Source: Candidatus Pantoea soli
GTDB taxonomy: Bacteria; Pseudomonadota; Gammaproteobacteria; Enterobacterales; Enterobacteriaceae
DNA: 64,000 nucleotides
Direction: 5' to 3'
NCBI RefSeq assembly: GCF_007833795.1
Contig: NZ_CP032703.1
Location: forward strand, 62,001 to 126,000
The position numbers were made by a program, and so were the translations under genes. The notes under the pieces were generated by a model. That model was not told where the DNA came from. It saw only the letters and a program-made list of their open reading frames with translations, and did no database searches. The first letter of the stretch is position 1. Every line of letters starts with the position of its first letter. Below are positions 51,866 to 59,884 of the stretch, piece by piece.

Positions 51866-52047
51866 CAGGAAATCAATACGCGCCCCGCAAAATAAACAGC
51901 AGGGCCAGATTAAAACAGGAAATAACACGTTTACGGATGCAGAAATATTCATCCGTTCAAGCCGGGCAGCACCGTGCCACAGCGGGAAATACAGGCGTGT
52001 CGTAAAGATAAGGAAAATATTGCGTTTTTTCAGGAAACTTCAGGAAA
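51866..52047. repeat. four direct CAGGAAA repeats
   Basis: CAGGAAA occurs at 51866-51872, 51916-51922, 52031-52037 and 52041-52047, all in the same orientation. Spacings are 50, 115 and 10 bases; the last pair is one helical turn apart. They lie within 200 bases upstream of the fusion gene and may bind a regulator. Confidence 0.45.
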
Positions 52048-52282
52048 TTATAGTGTGATGATTGCTGAGCGCAAGCTGATGAAGATACGGCAAAAAAATG
52101 CAGCTTCACTTTTTTCGGATAACCCGAGCGCGAAAAAGCGTTAGTGGTTTGAGTTAATTGATAAAAGTTTGTCCTGTGCAGAGAGAAATATTTTTCCCGG
52201 ACGGTTGCCGGTTAATATTATATCGCCTCGCTTATTGCGCTCTGTTTTTTTACGGCCATTTAATTGCTCAGGTTATTATTAT

Positions 52283-52304
52283 CGGGCGCGCGGTTGCGCG
52301 CCCG
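52283..52304 (-). terminator. hairpin at the end of the VOC gene
   Basis: CGGGCGCGC (52283-52291) and GCGCGCCCG (52296-52304) form a perfect 9-bp stem with a 4-base loop, 10 bases after the VOC stop codon. The following minus-strand bases are ATAATAATAA, without a T tract. Confidence 0.65.
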
Positions 52305-52313
52305 GTTATTGGC

Positions 52314-52700
52314 TTAACTTTCATCTGGCAGTAAAAAACAGACGCGCAGACGATGCCCGTCCGGATCGATGGCGCTGAAGGTGTAACCAAAATCCAGGCG
52401 CACCGGCGTCTGAATAATCGTGAGATCGTGCCGCGCTCCCCACTGGCGATACAGCTGGTCCACCTCGTCCTGGCTGTCGGTTTTGAACACCAGCTCGCCG
52501 GTGGCGCTGCCGGGCTGCTGGCCGGCTGCCGGCTCCACCGTATAACGCGACCAGAGACCAAGCTTAAAACCGCCAGGTAAAATAAACAGCGCGAAGGTCG
52601 GGCTCTGTTCGACCGGTTGCAGATCAAATAAGCCGGCATAAAAATCTGCGCTCCGGGGAACATTGTGTACGTAGAGCAGGGTGAGATTAGCGGTAAGCAT
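52314..52700 (-). CDS. VOC-superfamily (glyoxalase/bleomycin-resistance fold) protein
   Basis: 128 residues with two beta-alpha-beta-beta-beta units: NLTLLYVHNVPRSADFYAGLFDLQPVEQSPTFALFILPGGFKLGLW and TGELVFKTDSQDEVDQLYRQW followed by DFGYTFSAIDPDGHRLRVCFL. The second unit ends in the DPDGH motif usual in this family. The substrate is unknown; members isomerise, dioxygenate or bind drugs. The WYL regulator upstream in the same direction is often found with such genes. An AAGGAG site precedes ATG 52700. Confidence 0.88.
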   Translation of the reverse strand: MLTANLTLLYVHNVPRSADFYAGLFDLQPVEQSPTFALFILPGGFKLGLWSRYTVEPAAGQQPGSATGELVFKTDSQDEVDQLYRQWGARHDLTIIQTPVRLDFGYTFSAIDPDGHRLRVCFLLPDES

Positions 52701-52757
52701 AGGGTTTCTCCTTGTGGGTTACCGCTGCAGAATAGGGGCAGGCCGTGACAGATTTTG

Positions 52758-53453
52758 TCAGGAGTCGCCAGGGCGGGGCAGATTGCGGGCGTCCCGCCAG
52801 CGTTTCAGCAGCTGATGGCGCGTGCCGGGGTAGTGCGTATCGCTGACCTGCACCGCGTCAATCCGGTCGATACGAAAGTGGCGGAAATCCTGGCGCAGCT
52901 CGCACCAGCCGGACAGCAGACGCACCTGATCAAAATAGCCAATCACGACTGGCCACAGCGTGCGCGTGGACGAGACCGCGTTGAGATCGGTGTAGTGCAG
53001 CTGGATCTTCAGACGCTGATGAATAGCCTGACGAATCGCCGGCACATGCCGGTCATGCAGCGCGTCACCGCGTGAGGCAATCAGAAACGAGGGGTCATCG
53101 ATCGCGGTTGCCAGCGAACCGGGCACCACGGCCTGGATTTTTGCCAGCGCATTGCGGGCCGCCGCGGTGAGTTCCGCATCGGTATGGCGTCGCACCCAGT
53201 GCAGTCCCAGCACCAGCGCATCAATTTCATGGCGTGAAAACATCAGCGGCGGCAGATGTCCATCCGAGAGCAGCAGATAGCCAAGCCCGGCGCTGCCTTC
53301 AATTTCAACCCCCTGCTGCTGCAGGCAGAGAATGTCGCGGTACAGGGTGCGCACGCTAACCTGTAACTGCTCTGCCAAACGCTGTGCCGTCACCGGATAA
53401 CGGTGACAGCGTAACAGCTGCAACAGGGCAGCCAGCCGCTGGGTTTTCGTCAT
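52758..53453 (-). CDS. YafY-family HTH/WYL regulator
   Basis: About 231 residues from ATG 53453. The N-terminal HTH-11 domain (TKTQRLAALLQLLRCHRYPVTAQRLAEQLQVSVRTLYRDILCLQQQGVEIEGSAGLGYLL) is followed by a WYL domain (LWPVVIGYFDQVRLLSGWCELRQDFRHFRIDRIDAVQ). The usual W-Y-L triplet is replaced by VVIGYF, which is common. Such proteins are ligand-responsive repressors, and the target is probably the adjacent VOC gene 57 bases downstream. Confidence 0.87.
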   Translation of the reverse strand: MTKTQRLAALLQLLRCHRYPVTAQRLAEQLQVSVRTLYRDILCLQQQGVEIEGSAGLGYLLLSDGHLPPLMFSRHEIDALVLGLHWVRRHTDAELTAAARNALAKIQAVVPGSLATAIDDPSFLIASRGDALHDRHVPAIRQAIHQRLKIQLHYTDLNAVSSTRTLWPVVIGYFDQVRLLSGWCELRQDFRHFRIDRIDAVQVSDTHYPGTRHQLLKRWRDARNLPRPGDS

Positions 53454-53511
53454 GAAACGCCTGTCCTCTGCAATCAGCACCTGTCTGCGTGGAAAATCAT
53501 GGCGGTATGCA

Positions 53512-54834
53512 TCAGGTGCGGATGCGCAGCCGCTGACTCAGCGTCGCCAGATCCGCCGGCGAGCGCAGCTGACTGCAATCATACATCAGCTGTTGCAGCG
53601 CTGACGATTCATGGCGCAGCGCCTGCTGTAATTTTGCGGCGACATCGGGTTTATCGGCCAGCGACTGCTGACGGGTACGCGTCTGTTGCAGTGTGTCACC
53701 GGTTTGCAGGGTAAGTGTCAGGCGGTGAAAGCGCCGCGCCGGATTCAGCGCATCCGGGGGCGCAGTCTCATCCGGGGTACGCCGGACGCGCGCGGCCAGC
53801 GGCAAGATCGCCGGATTGAGCGGGCCTTCGGCGAAATCTTCCAGCCGCAGGTCGCCATAGATCAGCATGGCCGCAATCACATACTCCAGACTGAAACGCG
53901 CTTCGATGCCGTTAACCGGTTTGCGCACCGCGGCGGCAATGTCACCGCCCGGCGGAAAGGCGACGCTGATATCACGGATGGACGCAGACAGCGCCGCCGG
54001 CGTATGACCGTCAGCCAGCCAGCGATCGCGCAGCATCCGCGCCGCCTCCGCAGCGCTGTGCGTGCCGGCACAGGTGGGGAAGGGTTTGAACTCTAGGCCC
54101 GGCGCGCTGATGCGCCACGGCTCTCCCCAGTTTTCGAGCAGCCGCGCGGGCTGCGCCTCGCCCTGGCTGCTGGCGGCCAGAAACGCCTCGAGAACCCCGG
54201 TCTGCTGCCCGGAAAAGCCGGCCAGCGTCAGCTGGGCTGCGCTGACCGCCTGCGCAGCGGCCAGGCCGGCGTGTAACGCTTTCACCGCAGACCCGAACTG
54301 CGCGCGCAGACCGCTGGCCTGTGTCGCCGCCATGCCAAGCAGGTTAGCGCATGCCGTTTCATCCAGCTGCATAAAGCGCGCAAGGGCGCCGGCGGCGGCC
54401 AGGGTACCCAGCGTGGCGGTGTTGTGATAGCCCAGCGCATAGTGCTGCTGGCTGACGGCGAGACCAAGCCGGCCCGCCACTTCCACCCCAATAACATAGG
54501 CATCCAAAAACGCCGCCACGTCGCCGCGATGACAGGGCTGCCAGGCGAACAGCGCAGGCAGAATCACCACGCTGGGGTGGCCGCGAAAATCAGCGTGGAA
54601 GTCATCATAATCCAGCGCGTGCGCGGCATAGCCCAGCAGCAGCGCCTGAGTGCGCGGGCTGTCATCAGGGTAGACCTGGCGCAGCGCAGGCAGGCCGCTG
54701 TCCGGAACATGGCCCTGCAGCACCGGCCAGCTGACCGCCAGAAAATCCTGGATGCCTTCACGCGCCGCTTCGCGCGCTGCAGCATCCGGCTCGCGATGCA
54801 GAATAAGATCAGCCAGCGTGGCGGTCAGGGTCAT
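53512..54834 (-). CDS. MmgE/PrpD-family protein (YxeQ-like)
   Basis: 440 residues in the MmgE/PrpD family (2-methylcitrate dehydratase fold): ALLLGYAAHALDYDDFHADFRGHPSVVILPALFA, GYHNTATLGTLAAAGALARFMQLDE, GLEFKPFPTCAGTHSAAEA and VNGIEARFSLEYVIAAMLIYGDL. Family members dehydrate or isomerise small acids. B. subtilis YxeQ belongs to the same family and its gene ends the yxe operon together with a GNAT, an M20 hydrolase and an LLM oxygenase, all of which have counterparts here. The start overlaps the upstream M20 stop (ATGA). Confidence 0.88.
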   Translation of the reverse strand: MTLTATLADLILHREPDAAAREAAREGIQDFLAVSWPVLQGHVPDSGLPALRQVYPDDSPRTQALLLGYAAHALDYDDFHADFRGHPSVVILPALFAWQPCHRGDVAAFLDAYVIGVEVAGRLGLAVSQQHYALGYHNTATLGTLAAAGALARFMQLDETACANLLGMAATQASGLRAQFGSAVKALHAGLAAAQAVSAAQLTLAGFSGQQTGVLEAFLAASSQGEAQPARLLENWGEPWRISAPGLEFKPFPTCAGTHSAAEAARMLRDRWLADGHTPAALSASIRDISVAFPPGGDIAAAVRKPVNGIEARFSLEYVIAAMLIYGDLRLEDFAEGPLNPAILPLAARVRRTPDETAPPDALNPARRFHRLTLTLQTGDTLQQTRTRQQSLADKPDVAAKLQQALRHESSALQQLMYDCSQLRSPADLATLSQRLRIRT

Positions 54835-55982
54835 GGCTGCTCCGCGTGGTGAAGGGCGGCGGTAGCGAGCGCGGCAAGATAGCGCGCCGTGGGCAACAGT
54901 ACGGCGTCATTGATGCGGAAAGCGGGATGATGCAGCGCATAGGGTTCGCCGGTGCCAATCATCAGAAACGCCCCCGGCAGTTGCTGCTGGTAGAAGGCAA
55001 AGTCTTCACCAATCGGACTCGCCGCCACCACCTGCGGCGTAAAACCGCTGGCGGCTGCCTGCTGCAGGGCAAATTCAGCCCAGTGCGCATCGTTCATCAC
55101 CGAAGGCGGGCCGGCATGCCAGTTGAGCGTGACGCGGGCGGCATAGGCCGCGCCGATGCCCTGTACAATTTCATGAAAACGCTGGGTGATACGCGCCCGC
55201 GTTGCTGCGGAAAAGGATCGCACCGTGCCTTCCAGCCAGGCGCTGTCCGGAATAACGTTCCAGGTGCTGCCGCTGTGGATCTGCGTAATCGACACCACGG
55301 CATTCTCTGCAGAAGGCGCGTTACGGCTGATCAGCGTCTGGACGGCAGAGATTAGCTGGGCGGCAATCACAATCGGATCGTTGCCCTCATGCGGCTTAGC
55401 GGCATGGCTGCCGGTGCCGGTGAGGGTAATGTCAAAACGGTCTACCGCAGCGGTCAGCGGGCCGGCTTTGCTGCCAATGACGCCAGCGGGCAGGGAAGGA
55501 TCGTTATGAATACCGAAGATCGCCACGGCATCCTGCAGTGCGCCGGTTGCAATCACCTCCGGTGCGCCGAGGCCGGTTTCTTCCGCGGCCTGAAACACAA
55601 GGCGCACGCGGCCGGGCAGCTGGGCTTCCTGCTGCTTCAGCAGAATCGCCGCGCCCAGTACGGCGGCGCTGTGAAAGTCGTGCCCGCAGGCGTGCATTAC
55701 GCCGGGATGCTCGGAGCGGAAGGCCACGTCTGACTGCTCCTCAATCGGCAGCGCATCAATATCGCCGCGCAGCACGATCAGCGGACCCTGCGACGGTCCG
55801 ACTTCAGCGATCAGGCCGGTCTTCAGCGGGACATCCAGCAGGCGAATCTGATGCTGCATCAGCTGGCGGCGCAGGCGGGCAGTGGTTTCTGTTTCCTGAT
55901 TAGAAAGCTCAGGAAAACGGTGCAGCTCGTGGCGCAAGGCAACCAGATAGTCGCCCAGCGCGCTTTCAGTGAACAGGCTCAT
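54831..55982 (-). CDS. M20-family N-acyl amino acid deacylase (YxeP/HipO-like)
   Basis: 383 residues. Zinc-binding and catalytic motifs of M20D amidohydrolases are present: LIVLRGDIDALPIEEQSDVAF, HACGHDFHSAAVLGAA, FQAAEETGLGAPEVI and SPIGEDFAFYQQQLPGAFLMIGTG. The lid domain holds GTGSHAAKPHEGNDPI. The enzyme removes acetyl groups from N-acetyl amino acids, as YxeP (SndB-like) does with N-acetylcysteine derivatives. It is the middle gene of the GNAT-M20-PrpD operon, 11 bases after the GNAT gene, with a GAGGAA site. Confidence 0.92.
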   Translation of the reverse strand: MSLFTESALGDYLVALRHELHRFPELSNQETETTARLRRQLMQHQIRLLDVPLKTGLIAEVGPSQGPLIVLRGDIDALPIEEQSDVAFRSEHPGVMHACGHDFHSAAVLGAAILLKQQEAQLPGRVRLVFQAAEETGLGAPEVIATGALQDAVAIFGIHNDPSLPAGVIGSKAGPLTAAVDRFDITLTGTGSHAAKPHEGNDPIVIAAQLISAVQTLISRNAPSAENAVVSITQIHSGSTWNVIPDSAWLEGTVRSFSAATRARITQRFHEIVQGIGAAYAARVTLNWHAGPPSVMNDAHWAEFALQQAAASGFTPQVVAASPIGEDFAFYQQQLPGAFLMIGTGEPYALHHPAFRINDAVLLPTARYLAALATAALHHAEQP

Positions 55983-55993
55983 GGCGTGATTCC

Positions 55994-56524
55994 TCAGAGG
56001 GCCGGCTGGTGTGCGCGCCAGGCATCATGTGCAGCGACGTCGAGTATTTTTTTCATGTATTGCGTGATGTGCCCTTTGCCGAGATCGACGGTGTGCATCA
56101 GGGTGAAGCCGCGCCGGCGGTACATATCAATCAGCCAGGGGTGACGGGTAGCGGTGCCCAGCGACACCGCGGGCGCACGCAGTTGATCCCTCAGCAGGGT
56201 CTGCTCCAGCCGTTCCAGTACCTGACGGCCATACTGCTGACCGGCATAGTCCGGGTGAGCACCAAACCAGCCAATGTGCGGCAGGCCAAACGGGCCGGGC
56301 TGCGGGCCCCACGGATAGCGTACGGTCACGGACGACACCATGACACCGCCGGCATACAGCGCATAAACACCGTGGCTTTGCAGATGGCGCAGCGTCTGCG
56401 CGCTATCGGCCGTGGCGGCATCAAAGTGGATACCCAGCGCGCGAACCGGCGCATAGGCGGCGTGCATCAACGCCTGATAGGTCGCAAGCTCATCGGCCTG
56501 TACCTGGCGAAACTCAAGTGACAT
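55994..56524 (-). CDS. GNAT N-acetyltransferase (YxeL-like)
   Basis: 176 residues with the GNAT fold: the acceptor region LEFRQVQADELATYQALMHAAYAPVRALGIHFD, the beta strand GVYALYAGGVMVSSVTVRYP, the pantothenate loop HPDYAGQQYGRQVLERLE (Q/R-x-x-G-x-G/A equivalent) and YRRRGFTLMHTVDLGKGH. It is first in a leftward operon with a deacylase and an MmgE/PrpD protein. In the yxe pathway YxeL acetylates the amino group of S-(2-succino)cysteine before C-S cleavage; this role is inferred from context. ATG 56524 has a GGGGAG site. Confidence 0.87.
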   Translation of the reverse strand: MSLEFRQVQADELATYQALMHAAYAPVRALGIHFDAATADSAQTLRHLQSHGVYALYAGGVMVSSVTVRYPWGPQPGPFGLPHIGWFGAHPDYAGQQYGRQVLERLEQTLLRDQLRAPAVSLGTATRHPWLIDMYRRRGFTLMHTVDLGKGHITQYMKKILDVAAHDAWRAHQPAL

Positions 56525-56731
56525 AGCGCTCCCCGTTCATCCGCACCGTGCGGTTATTTTACTGGCGCGTCTCTTCACGCTGGCTGGCCAGAGTAGCAGG
56601 AATTCGCCGGGTCGACCTATGTGAAAAACAGCTAAGCAAATGCGAATTTGTGTAATTAAAACAACAGGTTTTTCATTGCCTGAACGTGGATTTACCGTAG
56701 TATGCCTGTCTACTTAGCGTGATAACCAGAT

Positions 56732-56744
56732 GGCGATAATCGCC
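56732..56744. promoter_or_regulatory. 13-base palindrome in the divergent GNAT/dehydrogenase promoter region
   Basis: GGCGATAATCGCC is perfectly symmetrical about its central A. It lies 47 bases upstream of the YbdH-like start and 208 bases from the GNAT start, where a shared regulator could act. The regulator is unknown; none is encoded next to it. Confidence 0.4.
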
Positions 56745-56790
56745 TGAACCATAAGCAGTTGTTGCGTTTTTTTCTGAACAGGGTGCCTGC

Positions 56791-57861
56791 GTGTTAACCA
56801 TTCAATCTCCCCGAGCCTACATCCATGCGCCTGGCCTGCGTAAGCGTATTGCAGAGTATGTTGCGCCCTACGCGACCCGCATTCGCATCGTCACCTCCCC
56901 CCGCGCCTGGCAGGCGGTGAACCCGGCGCTGACAGACAGCCTGGCAGCCAGCGGCATACGCTGGGAGGTGGAGTATCTGACGGGAGAATGTAGCGATGTC
57001 GCCATTGAAACGCTGAAAAATAACCTTGAACGGCAGCAGGCGGATTTACTGCTGGGCATCGGCGGTGGCCGCGTGCTGGATACCGCGAAAGCGGTAGGCA
57101 ACCAGCTGCCTGACTTACGGCTGGTTCTGTTCGCCACGCTTGCCGCGACCTGTGCCGCGTGGTCTCCGCTCGCGATTGTGTATGACGAACAGGGCGGCCA
57201 TCTGCGCAGCCAGCCGCTGAGCAAGCTGGCGGATACGGTGCTGGTGGACAGTGACGTGATCGCCCGCAGCGACGTGCGCTATCTCAAAGCCGGTATCGTT
57301 GATGCGCTGGCGAAATATTACGAGTTCTCTCCCTATCTGCATCACAGCCCGGACGATCTGGCGCTGGATCTCAAAGTCCTGACCGCACGGCGGGCACTGG
57401 AGATCTTTCGCCAGCAGGGCGCGGCGGCGGTTGCCGACAACGCGCGGCAGCAGGTGACGCCCGCGCTGGTGAAGGTGATTGACGCCTGTATCGTGCTGGC
57501 CGGCCTGGCCAACAGCGTGCGCGGTGCGCTGCCGACGCCAGGCTTTGCCCACGCTATTCACAATCGCCTGACGCATCAGCCCGAACTGCACCACTGGCTG
57601 CACGGTGAAAAGGTGGGCTACAGCCTGCTGGTACAGTCGCTGGTTGAACATCGCGGGGTGCCGGATGCAGAACTGCTGGCGCTGCTGCGCCAGTATGACA
57701 TGCCGCTGACGCTGGCCCCGCTGTCGGGCGATCGGGCTGACGTCATACGGACGATCGCCGCAGAAATCCGCTTTCCGCCGGCCAGCGCAGAACGCCTGCC
57801 ATTCCGTATCAACGCGGAAACCCTGACGCAGGCGCTGCTGGCGACCGACTATCCCTTTTGA
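56791..57861 (+). CDS. iron-containing alcohol dehydrogenase-family protein, YbdH/HcxA-like
   Basis: 356 residues from a GTG start. The glycerol-dehydrogenase fold shows GIGGGRVLDTAKAVG (nucleotide binding, about 89-104), FATLAATCAAWSPLAIVYDEQGG and the metal-site regions KAGIVDALAKYYEF (Asp), and GFAHAIHNRL and LHHWLHGEKVGYSLLVQ (His residues). ATCAAW-PL is shared with E. coli YbdH (HcxA), which reduces 2-keto acids such as 2-oxobutanoate. It is divergent from the GNAT operon and followed after 31 bases by the flavin monooxygenase, so it may act on the keto-acid released by that enzyme. Confidence 0.85.
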   Translation: MLTIQSPRAYIHAPGLRKRIAEYVAPYATRIRIVTSPRAWQAVNPALTDSLAASGIRWEVEYLTGECSDVAIETLKNNLERQQADLLLGIGGGRVLDTAKAVGNQLPDLRLVLFATLAATCAAWSPLAIVYDEQGGHLRSQPLSKLADTVLVDSDVIARSDVRYLKAGIVDALAKYYEFSPYLHHSPDDLALDLKVLTARRALEIFRQQGAAAVADNARQQVTPALVKVIDACIVLAGLANSVRGALPTPGFAHAIHNRLTHQPELHHWLHGEKVGYSLLVQSLVEHRGVPDAELLALLRQYDMPLTLAPLSGDRADVIRTIAAEIRFPPASAERLPFRINAETLTQALLATDYPF

Positions 57862-57892
57862 TTGTTAACTGACTCTGACCAGGAAAACGCTT

Positions 57893-59194
57893 ATGGCTAC
57901 TTCCCCGACACGCCGTCTCCGCTTAGGTCTTTTTGTACAGCCAGCAGGACAACACGTCAGCGGCTGGCGTCTGACCGAACAGGCAGGCGATCCCACTGAT
58001 ATCGACTGGTTGATTACCATTGCCCGCAAAGCCGAAGCCGGCAAATTCGATCTGTTTTTCGTCGGGGATGCGCTTGCGACCAGCGTTTACCGTCTGCCGT
58101 CAACCATGGCGCGTCTGGAACCGCTGACTCTGCTGGCCGCGCTGGCGGTAAACACCCGCCGCATCGGTCTGGCCGCTACGGCGTCCACCACTTTCAGCGA
58201 TCCCTTTACGCTGGCGCGCAGCTTTTCGTCGCTGGACCACATCAGCCGCGGTCGCGCGGCGTGGAATGTGGTGACCTCCTTTTCAACCGATGTGGCACGG
58301 AACTTCAGCCGCAGCGATATGCCGGACCATGCGACACGCTATGCCCGCGCGCGGGAGTTTCTGGAGGTGACCGCGAAACTGTGGAATGGCTGGCAGGCTG
58401 GCGCGGTGCAGCCGGACAAAGCCACAGGGGCCTACTTTGTTGATGAAAAGATTCAGCCCGTCAATCACCGGGGTGAGCATTTTCAGGTTCAGGGGCCGCT
58501 GAACATCACGCGTTCGCCACAGGTCCGCCCGGTGATTATTGAGGCCGGTTCGTCTGCAGACGGGCAGAAGCTGGCGGCGGAGACCGCTGAAGTCATCTTT
58601 ACGGCGGCGGCCACTCTGGAGGAGGCGCAGGCCTTTTACCGTGCGCAGAAAGATCAGGTGATCGCTGCCGGGCGCGATCCGGATCAGGTGGTGATTATGC
58701 CGGGCGTGATGCCGATTGTGGGGCGGACCCGCGACGAGGCAGAAGCGCTGTGGAAGCAGCTGAACAGCCTGGTGGACATCGATAACGGGCTGCGTCAGCT
58801 GTCGCTGCGTTTTGACAGGGATCTCAGCCAGTATCCACTTGATGGACCGGTACCGGAGGTGCCGCCAGGAGAGGGCAATCAAAGCCGCGTTAAGCTGCTG
58901 ATGGAGATGGCGAAGCGCGACAATCTGACGCTGCGTGAACTGGCCGCGGTTGCCGCCGGCTCGCGCGGGCATCGTGTGATTGTCGGCACGGCGGAAGAGA
59001 TTGCCGATGATTTCGAGCTGTGGCTGAACGAGGGCGGGGCAGACGGTTTCAACATCATGCCAGCGATCATGACAGAACAGCTGGATCTGTTTGTTGAACG
59101 GGTGATCCCGGAACTGCGCCGTCGCGGACGGTTTCGCGACGAGTATGAATTTGCCACCCTGCGCGAAAATCTCGGGCTGACGCCGCTGGCGTAA
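57893..59194 (+). CDS. LLM-class FMN monooxygenase (NtaA/SnaA/DszA type, YxeK-like)
   Basis: 433 residues of the bacterial luciferase-like fold: LRLGLFVQPAGQHVSGWR, ARKAEAGKFDLFFVGD, LTLLAALAVNTRRIGLAATASTTFSDPFTLARSFSSLDHISRGRAAWNVVTSFSTDVARNFS, VIIEAGSSADGQKLAAETAEVIFTAA and SRGHRVIVGTAEEIADDFELWLNEGGADGFNIMPA. This is the NtaA/SnaA/DszA subgroup, which needs FMNH2 from a separate reductase. YxeK of B. subtilis is in this subgroup and cleaves the C-S bond of N-acetyl-S-(2-succino)cysteine. The neighbouring GNAT, M20 and MmgE/PrpD genes support that role. No flavin reductase gene is adjacent. Confidence 0.9.
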   Translation: MATSPTRRLRLGLFVQPAGQHVSGWRLTEQAGDPTDIDWLITIARKAEAGKFDLFFVGDALATSVYRLPSTMARLEPLTLLAALAVNTRRIGLAATASTTFSDPFTLARSFSSLDHISRGRAAWNVVTSFSTDVARNFSRSDMPDHATRYARAREFLEVTAKLWNGWQAGAVQPDKATGAYFVDEKIQPVNHRGEHFQVQGPLNITRSPQVRPVIIEAGSSADGQKLAAETAEVIFTAAATLEEAQAFYRAQKDQVIAAGRDPDQVVIMPGVMPIVGRTRDEAEALWKQLNSLVDIDNGLRQLSLRFDRDLSQYPLDGPVPEVPPGEGNQSRVKLLMEMAKRDNLTLRELAAVAAGSRGHRVIVGTAEEIADDFELWLNEGGADGFNIMPAIMTEQLDLFVERVIPELRRRGRFRDEYEFATLRENLGLTPLA

Positions 59195-59368
59195 GGACTC
59201 TCTGCCATCGCCGCGAAGCGGCTGACGGATGCCTCCTGACGGCCAGGCGTTGCACGCGGCGGATAGTAAAATGTGCCGGGAAGGGCGGGGCAACCTTTTT
59301 CTGACGGGGTATATTCTTCCGGCACGCAGTGGCAGGCAGAATAAGCCGGAGCGACAGCGGAAATATCT

Positions 59369-59402
59369 GATGACCCGTCAGCATTATTGCTGGCCGGTCA
59401 TC
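59369..59402. terminator. imperfect long hairpin after the monooxygenase gene
   Basis: GATGACC (59369-59375) pairs with GGTCATC (59396-59402), with an inner CAGC/GCTG pair (59379-59382 and 59389-59392) around ATTATT. It is 175 bases beyond the monooxygenase stop and has no T tract. Confidence 0.45.
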
Positions 59403-59437
59403 ACGACAAATAATGGGATATTTGACTTAACACATCA

Positions 59438-59458
59438 TGCTGCGCGGAATGCGCAGCA
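59438..59458 (-). terminator. hairpin after the H-NS-like gene
   Basis: TGCTGCGC (59438-59445) and GCGCAGCA (59451-59458) pair perfectly around a 5-base loop, 25 bases past the H-NS-like stop. No T tract follows on the minus strand. Confidence 0.5.
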
Positions 59459-59482
59459 CGGAAAGATAAAAACAGACGTTAA

Positions 59483-59884
59483 TTAAATTAAAAAATCGTC
59501 CATTGAACCACCCGCATCAATAGCGGATTTGATTGGCGAAGGGGTACGACCCTGACCCGTCCAGAATTTCTCGTTACCGTTTTCATCAATAAACTTATAC
59601 TTTGCCGGACGCGGTGCACGTTTTGCTTTCGGCTTAGTTTCGGTCTGGTTTAATTGCGCCAGTTCATTAATATCGATACCGTCATTGCGCAGCATCTCTT
59701 TATATAATGCCAGCTTCTCTTCTTTTTCACGCTGAGCGGCATTATCCGCAGCAGCTTCTTCACGGCGCTCAGCGACCACCACGGCGAACTTTTCCAGCAT
59801 TTCATTTAAGACTGCAACCTCAATATCACGCGCCTGTGCACGCAGTGTACGAAGATTGTTCAATGCCTTAAGTGCATCGCTCAT
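59483..59884 (-). CDS. H-NS-family nucleoid protein (divergent paralogue)
   Basis: 133 residues, near the 137 of E. coli H-NS. The N-terminal oligomerisation coiled coil ([40 protein letters not shown]), a linker with [20 protein letters not shown] and the C-terminal DNA-binding domain [39 protein letters not shown] are all present. The AT-hook-like motif is QGRTP, intact. The core WTGQGRTP is preceded by KF where H-NS and StpA have KT, and the middle region is diverged, so I read it as an extra H-NS-like protein. It silences AT-rich, often acquired, DNA. Confidence 0.9.
   Translation of the reverse strand: MSDALKALNNLRTLRAQARDIEVAVLNEMLEKFAVVVAERREEAAADNAAQREKEEKLALYKEMLRNDGIDINELAQLNQTETKPKAKRAPRPAKYKFIDENGNEKFWTGQGRTPSPIKSAIDAGGSMDDFLI

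Larger units (their letters stand above)
51847..52313. other. 467-base AT-rich promoter region of the fusion gene
   Basis: No gene is supported in this stretch. It carries four CAGGAAA repeats near the fusion gene and AT-rich DNA from 51990 to 52280, attractive for H-NS binding. A GC hairpin closes its right end. Confidence 0.5.
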
